From Colwellia sp. RSH04 (GTDB taxonomy: Bacteria > Pseudomonadota > Gammaproteobacteria > Enterobacterales > Alteromonadaceae), in contig NZ_QXIO01000004.1 of NCBI RefSeq assembly GCF_003545765.1, forward strand, positions 368,743 through 432,742: a stretch of 64,000 bases of DNA. The letters are read 5' to 3'. Shown one piece after another: positions 1-8,515 of the stretch. Positions within the stretch are counted from its first letter, which is position 1, and each line of letters begins with the position of its first letter. The notes beneath the pieces were generated by a model, which was not told the DNA's origin, did not search any database, and saw only the letters and a list, made by a program, of their open reading frames with translations. The translations under genes and the position numbers were made by a program.

Positions 1-1
1 A

Positions 2-1342
2 GTTTTCTGGAAAAAAGAAGTGATACTCGCACTTTTATTATCTCTCTTTACTTCAGAAATTATTACCATATATTTAGTTGAAGAAGCGCATACCTTCTTT
101 TTATTTGATGGCGTAATAGCCACTATTGATCAAGTCGTTGAAGTATTTTCCTCTCCGGGCAATGTGCGCTTATTGATGTTTTCAACCATTGTTGGCGCTT
201 TAATGGCGTTAATGCGATATTCTGGCGGCGTTACCGCTACCGTAAAATTATTCATCAGCAAAGGTCTTGTTACTAATCAGCAACGTGCTGGTTTAGTCAC
301 TTTTTTTACTGGTGCGGTGATCTTCATTGAATCAAACTTAAGCGTATTGACCGCGGGGATAATTTCTCGAGGATTTTTTGATAAATTCAAGATGAGCCGA
401 GCACGACTTGCCTACATAATTGATAGTACCAGCGCGCCAATTTGTATTTTAATATTACTCAATGGTTGGGGAGCTTATATTTTAGGTTTATTAGGTAATT
501 ATCAATTGCCTGAATCATCCATCAGCATTTTAATTTCGACAATCCCTCTTAATTTTTACGCGATATTAACCTTGATTGTGGTGCTTTATACCATTATCAC
601 TGGCAAGGTCTACGGCCCTTTAAAGCAGTCTGAAGAAACATTAACGATTAAAGATACCGAGCTTAGTAATGAAGTTGCAGACACAAAAGCAAGGTTTATG
701 ATCATACCGCTAATTACTTTGGTCTTTGGCATGTTAGCTTTTATGTTTTGGACTGGAAATGGCAACATAGTAAATGGGTCTGGCTCTTTATCTGTTTTAT
801 ACGCCAGTTTGTTGGCCTGCCTTGTTGGTTATTTTTTAATGATATCGAGTGGCGACTTTACTCATCAACAGGTCATGGATATTGGCTTTAAAGGGATGAG
901 TGAATTGCTCCCCTTAGTTACCATCGTTTTGTTATCGTTAGCATTAGGAAGTAGTTTGCAGGCTTTGGGTACCGGTGAATTCATCTCTGGTATAGTCGCA
1001 GATAACTTACCACTGTATTTGATTCCTACCATGTTATTTTTAGCAGGGGCGTTGATTTCGTTCACAACAGGAACATCTTGGGGAACTTTTGCTATTTTAA
1101 TTCCTATAGGTATGCCGATTGTTATAAATCTTGGGTTAGACCCTGCGCTTGTACTTGCAGCAATAATGGGAGGCGGTGTCTTTGGTGATCATTGCTCGCC
1201 CATTTCAGATACAACTGCAGTCAGTGCTGTAGCCTCTGGTTGCGATTTATTAGAGCATGTTAAAACGCAATTGCCTTACGCACTATTTTGTGGAGTAATT
1301 ACCATAGGCCTCTATATATTAGTTGGCTATTTCTTTATTTAG
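2..1342 (+). CDS. Na+/H+ antiporter, NhaC family (5' truncated by window)
   Basis: Polytopic inner-membrane protein of the NhaC/ion-transporter superfamily, which exchanges Na+ for H+ or carries small organic anions. The C-terminal motif GDHCSPISDTT followed by HVKTQLPYA is diagnostic of the family. About ten hydrophobic segments are visible. The reading frame is open to the left edge of the window with no stop. The GTG at position 20 is therefore probably internal, and some tens of N-terminal residues lie outside. It sits 12 bases before the vanX-type gene. A role in importing or energising uptake of cluster substrates is inference. Confidence 0.85.
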   Translation, partial: VFWKKEVILALLLSLFTSEIITIYLVEEAHTFFLFDGVIATIDQVVEVFSSPGNVRLLMFSTIVGALMALMRYSGGVTATVKLFISKGLVTNQQRAGLVTFFTGAVIFIESNLSVLTAGIISRGFFDKFKMSRARLAYIIDSTSAPICILILLNGWGAYILGLLGNYQLPESSISILISTIPLNFYAILTLIVVLYTIITGKVYGPLKQSEETLTIKDTELSNEVADTKARFMIIPLITLVFGMLAFMFWTGNGNIVNGSGSLSVLYASLLACLVGYFLMISSGDFTHQQVMDIGFKGMSELLPLVTIVLLSLALGSSLQALGTGEFISGIVADNLPLYLIPTMLFLAGALISFTTGTSWGTFAILIPIGMPIVINLGLDPALVLAAIMGGGVFGDHCSPISDTTAVSAVASGCDLLEHVKTQLPYALFCGVITIGLYILVGYFFI

Positions 1343-1354
1343 GCGCTTATAAAA

Positions 1355-2038
1355 ATGAAAAACTGTATAAATATTGCTTTTGTTTTGTCTTTTACGATGA
1401 GCTTTTATTGTGACGCCAATCAATCAATCCCCAATGACTTTGTCACAATAAATACCTTTATTCCAGAGGCTCTATTCGATATAAAATATCATAGTAAAGA
1501 CAACTTCGTTGGCGAAGTGATTGATGGTTACAATGCGGATAAATGTATTTTACATAAAGCTGCAGCAAACGCTCTTATGTCTGCATATCGCCAAGCAAGG
1601 GATGCAAAACTCAACTTAAAGATATTTGACTGCTATCGCCCTCAACGCGCTGTAAACCACTTTATTCGTTGGGTTAATGATTTAAACAATACGGCTACAA
1701 AGCACAATTACTACCCTAATTTAGCCAAAAATAGCTTACTTGGACCTTATATAGCTGCAAAGTCAGGACATAGTCGTGGTTCAACACTTGATTTAACCTT
1801 AGTAAAAAAGGTTAATGGGCAATGGCAAGAACTTGATATGGGCTCAGCATTTGATTTATTTGATCCCCTCTCTAATACAGAAAATAGCAATATTAGTGAG
1901 CTTCAAAGAAAAAATAGATTATTATTAAAAAAAATAATGATCGAAGCAGGTTTTTTAGACTATGACATGGAATGGTGGCATTTCACCTTAAAAAATCAAG
2001 CATACCCAAACCATTATTTCGATTTTGAGGTTTTATAG
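1355..2038 (+). CDS. D-alanyl-D-alanine dipeptidase (VanX/DdpX, peptidase M15D)
   Basis: Zinc dipeptidase that splits D-Ala-D-Ala into two D-alanines. The 227-residue protein carries the family zinc site SGHSRGSTLD (H139, D146) and EWWH (E206 catalytic base, H209). The YRP motif (R95) matches the VanX transition-state arginine. An N-terminal hydrophobic stretch ending about residue 22 looks like a signal peptide, so the enzyme is probably periplasmic. The start lies 12 bases after the antiporter stop, suggesting co-transcription. Vancomycin resistance is not implied: no vanH or ligase partner is present, and the neighbours point to catabolism of cell-wall dipeptide. Confidence 0.9.
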   Translation: MKNCINIAFVLSFTMSFYCDANQSIPNDFVTINTFIPEALFDIKYHSKDNFVGEVIDGYNADKCILHKAAANALMSAYRQARDAKLNLKIFDCYRPQRAVNHFIRWVNDLNNTATKHNYYPNLAKNSLLGPYIAAKSGHSRGSTLDLTLVKKVNGQWQELDMGSAFDLFDPLSNTENSNISELQRKNRLLLKKIMIEAGFLDYDMEWWHFTLKNQAYPNHYFDFEVL

Positions 2039-2061
2039 TTTCTAACTTCTCTTTTGGTTTT

Positions 2062-2080
2062 CTATCGCTTAAGGCGATAG
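2062..2080 (+). terminator. Hairpin after the vanX-like gene
   Basis: A 7-bp stem (CTATCGC/GCGATAG) with a 5-base loop is followed by TTT. It lies 23 bases past the dipeptidase stop and could be a weak terminator or mRNA-end structure. The U-tract is short, so the call is tentative. Confidence 0.4.
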
Positions 2081-2148
2081 TTTCCAACTTTTAATATCGA
2101 AACTCAATAATCATAATTCATGCATATTACATTAGTTTAAAAATATGC

Positions 2149-3573
2149 ATGACTATTCATTACCTTTCTGCCACAGAGTTATTAACTCAATTTAACAATA
2201 AAAAACTATCTCCTGTTGATGTGGTTCATGCATATCAACAACGTTTTTTAGAAATTAACGATCACGTTAACGCGTTTAGCTTTACTTTTTTTGAACGTAC
2301 ACTTGAACAAGCAATGATTGCTGAACAAGCATATATCGAAAATACCGCAAAAACTCTCACGGGGTTAGCGATAGCAATTAAAGATGAAACGTATGTAACG
2401 GGCGAACCAATGACTAACGGTTCTTTATGTTTAAAAGATTATATTGCTACTTCTACAGATCCTGTTCCTGAAGCATTACTTAACGATGGCGCTATAATAC
2501 TAGGTAGAACAACCACACCTGAATTTTCTACCTCATCAGTAACATGGTCAAAATTATGGGGGATCAGTCGCAACCCGTGGAATTTATCAATTACTTGTGG
2601 TGGATCTTCTGGTGGCTCAGCTATTGCTGTTGCCTCTGGCATGTGTAGTTTTGCCAATGGCACTGACATCGGTGGTTCTTTGCGTATTCCCGCAGCAATG
2701 TGTGGTATTTATGGTTACAAACCACCACACGGTAGAGTAGCTGAAATCAGCCCTTATAATATTGATCCCTACTGTCATCATGGTCTATTAACACGAAATT
2801 TAAATGATATGCTACTAGCATACCCTCGTATTAGAGGAGCAAACTGGAGGGACTCTCATTCATTTATTCCAGATATTAATCCTAGCTTAAAAAGCACTAA
2901 ATCGATTAAGCAACTTAAAGTCGCAATATCCATCGATCTTGGATTTTATGAAGTTGATAACGACATCAAAGATAACTTGATTACAACAGCTAAAGTATTA
3001 GAACAGTCAGGCGCAATAGTTGAATATGTAGACATTAATTGGGATGAACAAGTCATACAAACAGCAAAAGTTCATCAACACGCTTTAATGGGACAAATAT
3101 TAAAAAGAGAATACCTAAGCTCAGAAAAGTTTAACGACCTAACACCTTATGTTCAGCAATATTTAAAAAATGTTGCAACTACCACGTTAGATGATGTCTT
3201 TGACGCCAATATTCATGCGTGCAAAATGTGGGATGAACTTGCTCCTGTGTTTAAAGAATATGATGTATTGATTTGTCCGACCGTTGCCACATCAAATATT
3301 CCAGCAAACTTTGATTACAGTAAGGACCCTGTCTTTATTAATAAAAAACAAGTAGATGCCAACAAAGGCTGGTTTATGACCTATCCATTTAACACTTTAG
3401 GCCAGTGCCCTGTGTTAGCCATGCCAAACGGATTTTGTAACAATTCAGTGCCTAGCTCTATTCAAATTGTTGGACGTCCTTATGAAGAAGAACATATATT
3501 CACCGTAGCTCGTGTTGTTGAAGAACAACAAGTAAGCGACCTGTATACCACCCGTTTTCCTGAATTTACTTAA
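2149..3573 (+). CDS. Amidase-signature family hydrolase
   Basis: Amidase-signature (AS) enzyme with the Ser-cisSer-Lys triad visible. The lysine is in AIKDE (K78), the glycine-serine loop GGSSGGSA spans residues 151-158, and the nucleophile is S177 in DIGGSLRIPA. At 474 residues it has normal full length, and there is no signal peptide. The substrate cannot be read from sequence; AS enzymes hydrolyse aryl, acyl or peptide amides. In this cluster it may release a carboxylate from a D-amino-acid amide or N-acyl peptide, which is inference. An overlapping ATG lies at 2145 in another frame. The chosen start has no strong Shine-Dalgarno. Confidence 0.85.
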   Translation: MTIHYLSATELLTQFNNKKLSPVDVVHAYQQRFLEINDHVNAFSFTFFERTLEQAMIAEQAYIENTAKTLTGLAIAIKDETYVTGEPMTNGSLCLKDYIATSTDPVPEALLNDGAIILGRTTTPEFSTSSVTWSKLWGISRNPWNLSITCGGSSGGSAIAVASGMCSFANGTDIGGSLRIPAAMCGIYGYKPPHGRVAEISPYNIDPYCHHGLLTRNLNDMLLAYPRIRGANWRDSHSFIPDINPSLKSTKSIKQLKVAISIDLGFYEVDNDIKDNLITTAKVLEQSGAIVEYVDINWDEQVIQTAKVHQHALMGQILKREYLSSEKFNDLTPYVQQYLKNVATTTLDDVFDANIHACKMWDELAPVFKEYDVLICPTVATSNIPANFDYSKDPVFINKKQVDANKGWFMTYPFNTLGQCPVLAMPNGFCNNSVPSSIQIVGRPYEEEHIFTVARVVEEQQVSDLYTTRFPEFT

Positions 3574-3578
3574 TTTAG

Positions 3579-4298
3579 ATGTTTAATATTCTTTTCTCTG
3601 ACATTATTACTTTTCTGCAAGCTAGTTTTTTAAAGAGCCACTCATTAAAAACTAACGCGGGGATTATCTCTTGTTGCTTAGCTTTAAGTATCCAAGCTTA
3701 TGCAAATCAACCTGTTAATATAGATAAGAAACAAAAAATCGCACAAGTTCCTTTTTATGATCAAAAGCAAAATAAAAAGCAAGGTTGGCGCGCATGCAAT
3801 ATTACTTCTTTCGCAATGGTTATCGACTATTTTGCCATCACACCTAAAAATAAACAGGAAACAAGAACACCTGATTACTTGTTTAAGCAATTTGGCATTA
3901 AACAAGACCCTATTGAGTTACAAGCTATGTTTAATAAGGTTGCGCAAGATGCAGGCTCACCGATTAGAGATGTATTTTATGAAAACGGTACTATTGAACA
4001 ACTAAGAAAATTAGCCCGTAACGGACATCCCACTATTATTCACGGCTGGTTCACTAAGTCAGGTCATATCATGGTAATTACAGGATTTGACGGTGAAAAC
4101 TATATTGTTAATGACCCTTATGGTAAATGGTTAGGTAAGAAATGGGCCGAATCTTCAATAGGTTATAATACCAATATATCGGGAAAAGCATTACGTTATG
4201 AAGCGAAAGCTTTTGAGCTGGCCATTAATGATAATGGCAATGGTGACGACTTATGGTTACATACTTTTATCGATACAAGTACTGACACGGAAAAGTAA
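3579..4298 (+). CDS. C39-like papain-fold peptidase (C39_2 type)
   Basis: Putative cysteine peptidase of the C39-like fold. The core has Cys (C73 in WRACNITS), His (H163 in SGHIMVITGF) and Asp (D179 in IVNDP), in the order and spacing expected. A hydrophobic segment at residues 27-42 ending AYA looks like a signal or anchor, so the domain is probably exported; the true start could be slightly downstream. It begins 5 bases after the amidase stop and is likely co-transcribed. Substrate is unknown; an exported peptidase would fit cell-wall or peptide scavenging. It lacks an ABC-transporter fusion, so it is not a bacteriocin exporter. Confidence 0.7.
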   Translation: MFNILFSDIITFLQASFLKSHSLKTNAGIISCCLALSIQAYANQPVNIDKKQKIAQVPFYDQKQNKKQGWRACNITSFAMVIDYFAITPKNKQETRTPDYLFKQFGIKQDPIELQAMFNKVAQDAGSPIRDVFYENGTIEQLRKLARNGHPTIIHGWFTKSGHIMVITGFDGENYIVNDPYGKWLGKKWAESSIGYNTNISGKALRYEAKAFELAINDNGNGDDLWLHTFIDTSTDTEK

Positions 4299-4333
4299 TA
4301 CATTGCATATTTACGGCTCTTACCTAACCAATC

Positions 4334-4358
4334 AAACTATCGGTAAAACCGATAGTTT
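4334..4358 (+). terminator. Perfect hairpin after the C39-like gene
   Basis: An 11-bp perfect stem AAACTATCGGT/ACCGATAGTTT with a 3-base loop lies 36 bases after the stop. The arm itself ends in TTT, with no longer U-run, so it may act as a terminator or a 3'-end stabiliser. It shares the CTATCG core with the hairpin after the dipeptidase gene. Confidence 0.5.
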
Positions 4359-4428
4359 ATAACTTCTATTAATGACAAAGTTCACTTAATCTTCGCTCAT
4401 TATCAATAAATAACAGCTCATTTTATTT

Positions 4429-5226
4429 ATGCAACAGTCCACTCCCTTAAGAATACGTCAACAGATACGTAATGGCACATTTACAAAGCCTACCTCTGGC
4501 TGTGCTCCTGGTTTTGTGCAGTGCAACTTAGTAATTCTGCCTAAAGAATACGCTGATGATTTTTTAACGTTTTGTCAGTTAAACCCTAAATCTTGTCCTT
4601 TAATAGCTATGAGTGAAAATGCAGGCGATTTTACGCTTGAAATATTAGGTGTTGATGTGGATATTCGCACTGACATTTCTTTATATCGAATATATGAAAA
4701 TGGCGAATTAATCAGAGAAACAGCTGACGTGAAGAATATTTGGCAAAATAATTTTATGTTCTTTTTATTGGGATGTTCGTTCTCCTTCGAAGAAGCTTTA
4801 TTAGCAGAAAACATAGAAGTGAGAAATATTTCTGAAGAAAAAAATGTGCCTATGTACAAAACTAACATTAGCAATAGCCCTGTTAATGACTTTAAAGGAG
4901 AGATGGTGGTTAGCATGCGTCCTTTAAAACCTCAAGACATTGAGCGTGCAAGTCAAATTTGTAGCCAATTCCCTAAAGTACATGGTGCTCCTATACATTT
5001 TGGTAATCCATTAGATATAGGTATTACCGATATTAATTATCCAGACTTTGGCGAGGCTGTCACCATTAAAGAAGGGGAAATACCTGTATTCTGGGCTTGT
5101 GGTGTGACTCCACAATTAGCCATAAAAAATGCCAAACCACCAATTTGTATTACGCATAGTCCCGGTTATATGTTGATAACAGATATTCCTAATACCAGTT
5201 TACGAAATAACATAGATATTCAGTAA
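4429..5226 (+). CDS. DUF1445 family protein (D-glutamate cyclase-like / putative hydro-lyase)
   Basis: Member of the DUF1445 (YcsI) family. Seen: the N-terminal block from RIRQQIRNGTF through APGFVQCNLVILP and NPKSCPL, the FWACGVTPQ block and the final SPGYMLITDI. All are family hallmarks, and 265 residues is normal length. The mammalian mitochondrial D-glutamate cyclase contains a DUF1445-like region plus a DUF4392 region. Both occur here as separate genes flanking 5-oxoprolinase. The likely role is cyclisation of glutamate (possibly D-glutamate) to 5-oxoproline, which is inference. Bacillus ycsI likewise sits beside pxpABC. Confidence 0.85.
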   Translation: MQQSTPLRIRQQIRNGTFTKPTSGCAPGFVQCNLVILPKEYADDFLTFCQLNPKSCPLIAMSENAGDFTLEILGVDVDIRTDISLYRIYENGELIRETADVKNIWQNNFMFFLLGCSFSFEEALLAENIEVRNISEEKNVPMYKTNISNSPVNDFKGEMVVSMRPLKPQDIERASQICSQFPKVHGAPIHFGNPLDIGITDINYPDFGEAVTIKEGEIPVFWACGVTPQLAIKNAKPPICITHSPGYMLITDIPNTSLRNNIDIQ

Positions 5227-5258
5227 TTAAATTAAAGTAAAAAGTTAAGTTGAACAAA

Positions 5259-5987
5259 ATGAAATTGAATTGTGACTTAGGCGAAAGCTACGGAATTTGG
5301 CAGTTGGGGCAAGATAATAAGTTGATGCCACACATTGATATGGCAAATATTGCTTGCGGTTTTCACGCGGGCGATCCAAGTGTTATTAACAGCACCCTAT
5401 TATTAGCAAAAAATAACCAAACAGAAGTAGGCGCGCATCCAAGCTACCCCGACAAAGTGGGGTTTGGTCGTCGTTCAATGAAGTGTTCTACCAGTGAAAT
5501 TATTGACTTCATGCATTATCAAATTGCAGCACTTGATGGTATGGCTAAAAACCATGGTATAACAATCAGCTATGTTAAGCCTCATGGCGCTTTATATAAC
5601 GATATGATGAGTAGTAGCAACGTCGCCGATGCTATTTTTGAATCGATACACCAATATCATCGCCCTTTAAAGTTAATGTTATTGGCCACACCCGACCAAT
5701 CGAGCTATCAAGATAAAGCCAAACAATACAGGATTGACTTAATTTTCGAAGCCTTTGCTGACAGGCGATACACCTCAACAGGTCACTTAATGTCGCGAGA
5801 GCACCCTAAAGCACTACTTAATAAACAAGAAATGCTTGAACAAGTAGAAAATTTAATCTCCAAAAAGGTAGTTATTAGCCAGTCAGGAGAGCCATTAGTC
5901 TTAAAGGTAGATTCTCTTTGTGTACATGGCGATAACGCTGAAGCTATTAATGTAATTAAACAACTGAAGTTATTATGCAGCAAATAA
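5259..5987 (+). CDS. pxpA: 5-oxoprolinase subunit A (LamB/YcsF family)
   Basis: Subunit of the ATP-dependent 5-oxoprolinase PxpABC, which opens 5-oxoproline to glutamate in the cytoplasm. The N-terminus MKLNCDLGESYG and the block IACGFHAGDP (residues 31-40) are family signatures, with VKPHGALYNDM further on. I chose the ATG at 5259 because family members begin at this MKLN-type sequence; an in-frame TTG at 5250 would add three residues. The 3' end overlaps pxpB by 13 bases, implying translational coupling. Confidence 0.92.
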   Translation: MKLNCDLGESYGIWQLGQDNKLMPHIDMANIACGFHAGDPSVINSTLLLAKNNQTEVGAHPSYPDKVGFGRRSMKCSTSEIIDFMHYQIAALDGMAKNHGITISYVKPHGALYNDMMSSSNVADAIFESIHQYHRPLKLMLLATPDQSSYQDKAKQYRIDLIFEAFADRRYTSTGHLMSREHPKALLNKQEMLEQVENLISKKVVISQSGEPLVLKVDSLCVHGDNAEAINVIKQLKLLCSK

Positions 5988-6682
5988 TCAATTACCCGCA
6001 CATAGAGATAGCAGGTGAAAATGCATTAATTATATATTTGTCTGATGAAGCTAATCCGAGCCTGAGCAAAAAAATTTCTCAGCTTAAAACAATACTGGCA
6101 GAAGAATTAAGCAACTGCCTTATTGAACTCATTCCTTCATATATCTCTTTATTAGTGATTTTTGATCCTCTAGTAAGCGATTATTTTGCCGTTAAACATA
6201 CTATTTTTCAGCGTTTAGCCGTAGTTTTTGGTGAGCCAAATGAAACATCAGTCAATAAAAATATTATTGAAATTCCTGTTTATTACTCAGCACAAAGTGG
6301 CCCAGATTTATCAAACATTGCCAAGAATTCAGGGTTGACTGTAGAAGAAGTGATTAACATCCACCAGGAAAATACCTATCAAGTTTATGCCATAGGTTTC
6401 GCCCCAGGCTTTGCCTTTTTAGGTGAAGTAGACTCAAGAATTGCCATGCCTCGATTAAGTACTCCTAGAAAAAAAGTGCCCAAAGGCTCTGTCGCTATTG
6501 CTGATCAGCAAACTGCTATTTATCCAGAGAGCTCTCCTGGCGGTTGGAATTTAATCGGTTTATGTCCACTGACGCTTTTTGAGCCTAGCACAACACCTCA
6601 TATACCTTATCAAGTAGGTGATAGCGTTAAATTTAAGGCGATTACCAAAGGCCAATTTTTAAAGTCTGGTGGTACGTTATGA
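5975..6682 (+). CDS. pxpB: 5-oxoprolinase subunit B (KipI family)
   Basis: KipI-like subunit of 5-oxoprolinase, 235 residues. Visible hallmarks are GFAPGFAFLG (residues 141-150), the PRLSTPRKKVPKGSV stretch just after it, and SPGGWNLIG (187-195). It overlaps pxpA upstream and pxpC downstream (ATGA-type overlap at 6679-6682), so the three subunits are made together. The Bacillus homologue was first described as a KinA inhibitor. No such kinase context exists here, so the metabolic role is preferred. Confidence 0.92.
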   Translation: MQQIINYPHIEIAGENALIIYLSDEANPSLSKKISQLKTILAEELSNCLIELIPSYISLLVIFDPLVSDYFAVKHTIFQRLAVVFGEPNETSVNKNIIEIPVYYSAQSGPDLSNIAKNSGLTVEEVINIHQENTYQVYAIGFAPGFAFLGEVDSRIAMPRLSTPRKKVPKGSVAIADQQTAIYPESSPGGWNLIGLCPLTLFEPSTTPHIPYQVGDSVKFKAITKGQFLKSGGTL

Positions 6683-7638
6683 GTGATATGGCACAAAATT
6701 ATTTTACCGTCGCCACACCCGGCATATTATGTACCTATCAAGACTTAGGTCGATTTGGACAAGGACATTTAGGACTAACTACTGGTGGGCCTGCTGATAA
6801 AAGTGCCTTCATTTGGGCAAATAAATTAGTGAAGAACCCAATAAACACAACCGCACTAGAACTCAGCTTTGGTGGATTAAAGCTAATCGCTAATGCTTCA
6901 ACTACCCTAACGGTTACAGGCGCTCAGGCACCTTTAACCATTAACGGTTGCCCTAAAGAGCTATGGCATAGCCATCGCGTGAATGCTGGAGACACAATTG
7001 AAATAGGTTTCGCCACGCTAGGCTGTAGAATTTATCTTGCAGTAGCAGGAGGCTTTTTAGTTGCCCCTCAATTTGGCAGTGTTTCAACTGTACTTAGGGA
7101 AAGCGTGGGCGGTGTTGATGGTCGTGCCATTGCAGCAAAACAATTACTTGCTATTGCTCCTGAGAAAAGAAAAACACCGCTACTGCGTTTATCTGAAAAA
7201 GACATTCCAACTTATTCTGAGTCATTAACCTTGAAGGTTATTACTGGCTACCAAGCGTCGCTATTCGATAATTACGAAACAACCAAGTTTTTTGCTAATG
7301 AGTACCAAGTCAGTAGCCAGTGCGATCGCATGGGATACCGCCTTAACGGTGCAGCAATTAATTCAAGCATCAGCAAAATGTATTCTGAAGGAATTTGTAA
7401 GGGGGCAATACAAATTCCTCCTGATGGACAGCCTATTGTTTTGGCAAATGACAGGCAAACAATAGGAGGCTATCCAAAAATTGGCTCTGTGCTTTCTCTC
7501 GATCTCAATTTTTTAATGCAATCGAATCAAGGTAGCAAGCTTAGTTTTGAACCGATTTCCATTCATTTAGCCCATAACTTATTGCATTTAGCCCATGTAA
7601 AAACCAACCAAACCGCATTAGTAAAGGTAGCAGACTAA
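6679..7638 (+). CDS. pxpC: 5-oxoprolinase subunit C (KipA family, biotin-dependent-carboxylase-like fold)
   Basis: KipA-like subunit of 5-oxoprolinase, 319 residues. The family pattern is clear: the TPGILCTYQDLGRFG opening, GPADKSAF, and the late GAIQIPPDGQPIVLANDRQT block. The start overlaps the pxpB stop by 4 bases and the stop abuts the next gene's ATG directly. This makes pxpA-pxpB-pxpC-DUF4392 one tightly packed operon. No fusion or truncation is seen. Confidence 0.92.
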   Translation: MSDMAQNYFTVATPGILCTYQDLGRFGQGHLGLTTGGPADKSAFIWANKLVKNPINTTALELSFGGLKLIANASTTLTVTGAQAPLTINGCPKELWHSHRVNAGDTIEIGFATLGCRIYLAVAGGFLVAPQFGSVSTVLRESVGGVDGRAIAAKQLLAIAPEKRKTPLLRLSEKDIPTYSESLTLKVITGYQASLFDNYETTKFFANEYQVSSQCDRMGYRLNGAAINSSISKMYSEGICKGAIQIPPDGQPIVLANDRQTIGGYPKIGSVLSLDLNFLMQSNQGSKLSFEPISIHLAHNLLHLAHVKTNQTALVKVAD

Positions 7639-8514
7639 ATGACGATACCAAGCACACTTCCCCTGCTAGTAATAAGTCAGCAAGTAGAAACATTATTGGT
7701 GCAACGAAACTTGCGGGGTATGCAAGATGTTAAGCATAGCCTACGCTCAGGGTATTATTTACGCGCTGCAAAACAATTAATGCATTGCTCTGGCACCATA
7801 ATAATAGGGACTGGTTTTCCTGTAGCAGGTACTTTTGAAACCGATGGGCCTGTAGGTGCTATCGCCCTTTACAATGTACTTAAATCATTAAATAAAAACC
7901 CAATTATAGTCTGTGGTGAGCCACTTTACGGCGCATTAAAAGGTGATTTTCAATGTTATCAATTACCCCTAAACAATATTGCCGATGCTGAGAGTCAAGC
8001 TAAAAAAGCCTTAGAAAAATTAACCCCAGATATCATCCTATCAATAGAAAGACCAGGGTTAAGTGAGCAAAATGGTTACTACAATATGCGCGGTGAAAAT
8101 ATTTCTAAAAACTGTGCAAGCTTTGACTTTTTTATGAAACTGGCAACTTGCCCAACTATCGCTATTGGCGACGGCGGTAACGAAATTGGTATGGGTAATA
8201 TTCCCGAAGCAATTCGCCAATTAGACATCACACCGTCTACAACTCAATGTGATGAATTACTCATTGCAGACGTTTCAAATTGGGCTGCTTACGGCCTTAT
8301 TTCTTTCCTTTCAATATGGCATAACAGGAATTTTTTAAGTGAAATAGCGCCAAAAGAAATTTTAACCTACTTGTCTAGTTTGGGCAGTGTGGATGGCGTA
8401 ACTCGTCTGAACGAACTCACAGAAGACGGCTTATGCTTTACATGTGGTGAACAGCTTATTGCGCAATTAGAAAGTGTGTGTGGATTTAATGAATTAGGTA
8501 TAAATAGAGAATAA
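7639..8514 (+). CDS. DUF4392 family protein (glutamate cyclase-like)
   Basis: The 291-residue protein matches the DUF4392 family, whose vertebrate member forms the second half of D-glutamate cyclase. Glycine-rich motifs seen are GTGFPV (57-62), ETDGPVGA (67-74), ERPG (137-140) and GDGGNEIGMG (177-186), the last typical of the family. It starts at the base after the pxpC stop. Expected role: reversible conversion of D-glutamate to 5-oxo-D-proline, feeding the neighbouring 5-oxoprolinase. Why both DUF1445 and DUF4392 genes are needed is unknown; they may form a complex or act on different substrates. Confidence 0.85.
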   Translation: MTIPSTLPLLVISQQVETLLVQRNLRGMQDVKHSLRSGYYLRAAKQLMHCSGTIIIGTGFPVAGTFETDGPVGAIALYNVLKSLNKNPIIVCGEPLYGALKGDFQCYQLPLNNIADAESQAKKALEKLTPDIILSIERPGLSEQNGYYNMRGENISKNCASFDFFMKLATCPTIAIGDGGNEIGMGNIPEAIRQLDITPSTTQCDELLIADVSNWAAYGLISFLSIWHNRNFLSEIAPKEILTYLSSLGSVDGVTRLNELTEDGLCFTCGEQLIAQLESVCGFNELGINRE

Positions 8515-8515
8515 T

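Noticed and set aside
1355..2038. Vancomycin-resistance vanX locus
   Set aside because: No vanH, vanA-type ligase or vanRS nearby; a Gram-negative host and D-amino-acid genes point to catabolism.
5975..7638. KipI/KipA sporulation-kinase inhibitor system
   Set aside because: The host is Gram-negative and the genes are overlapped with pxpA and cyclase-like genes; 5-oxoprolinase is the better reading.
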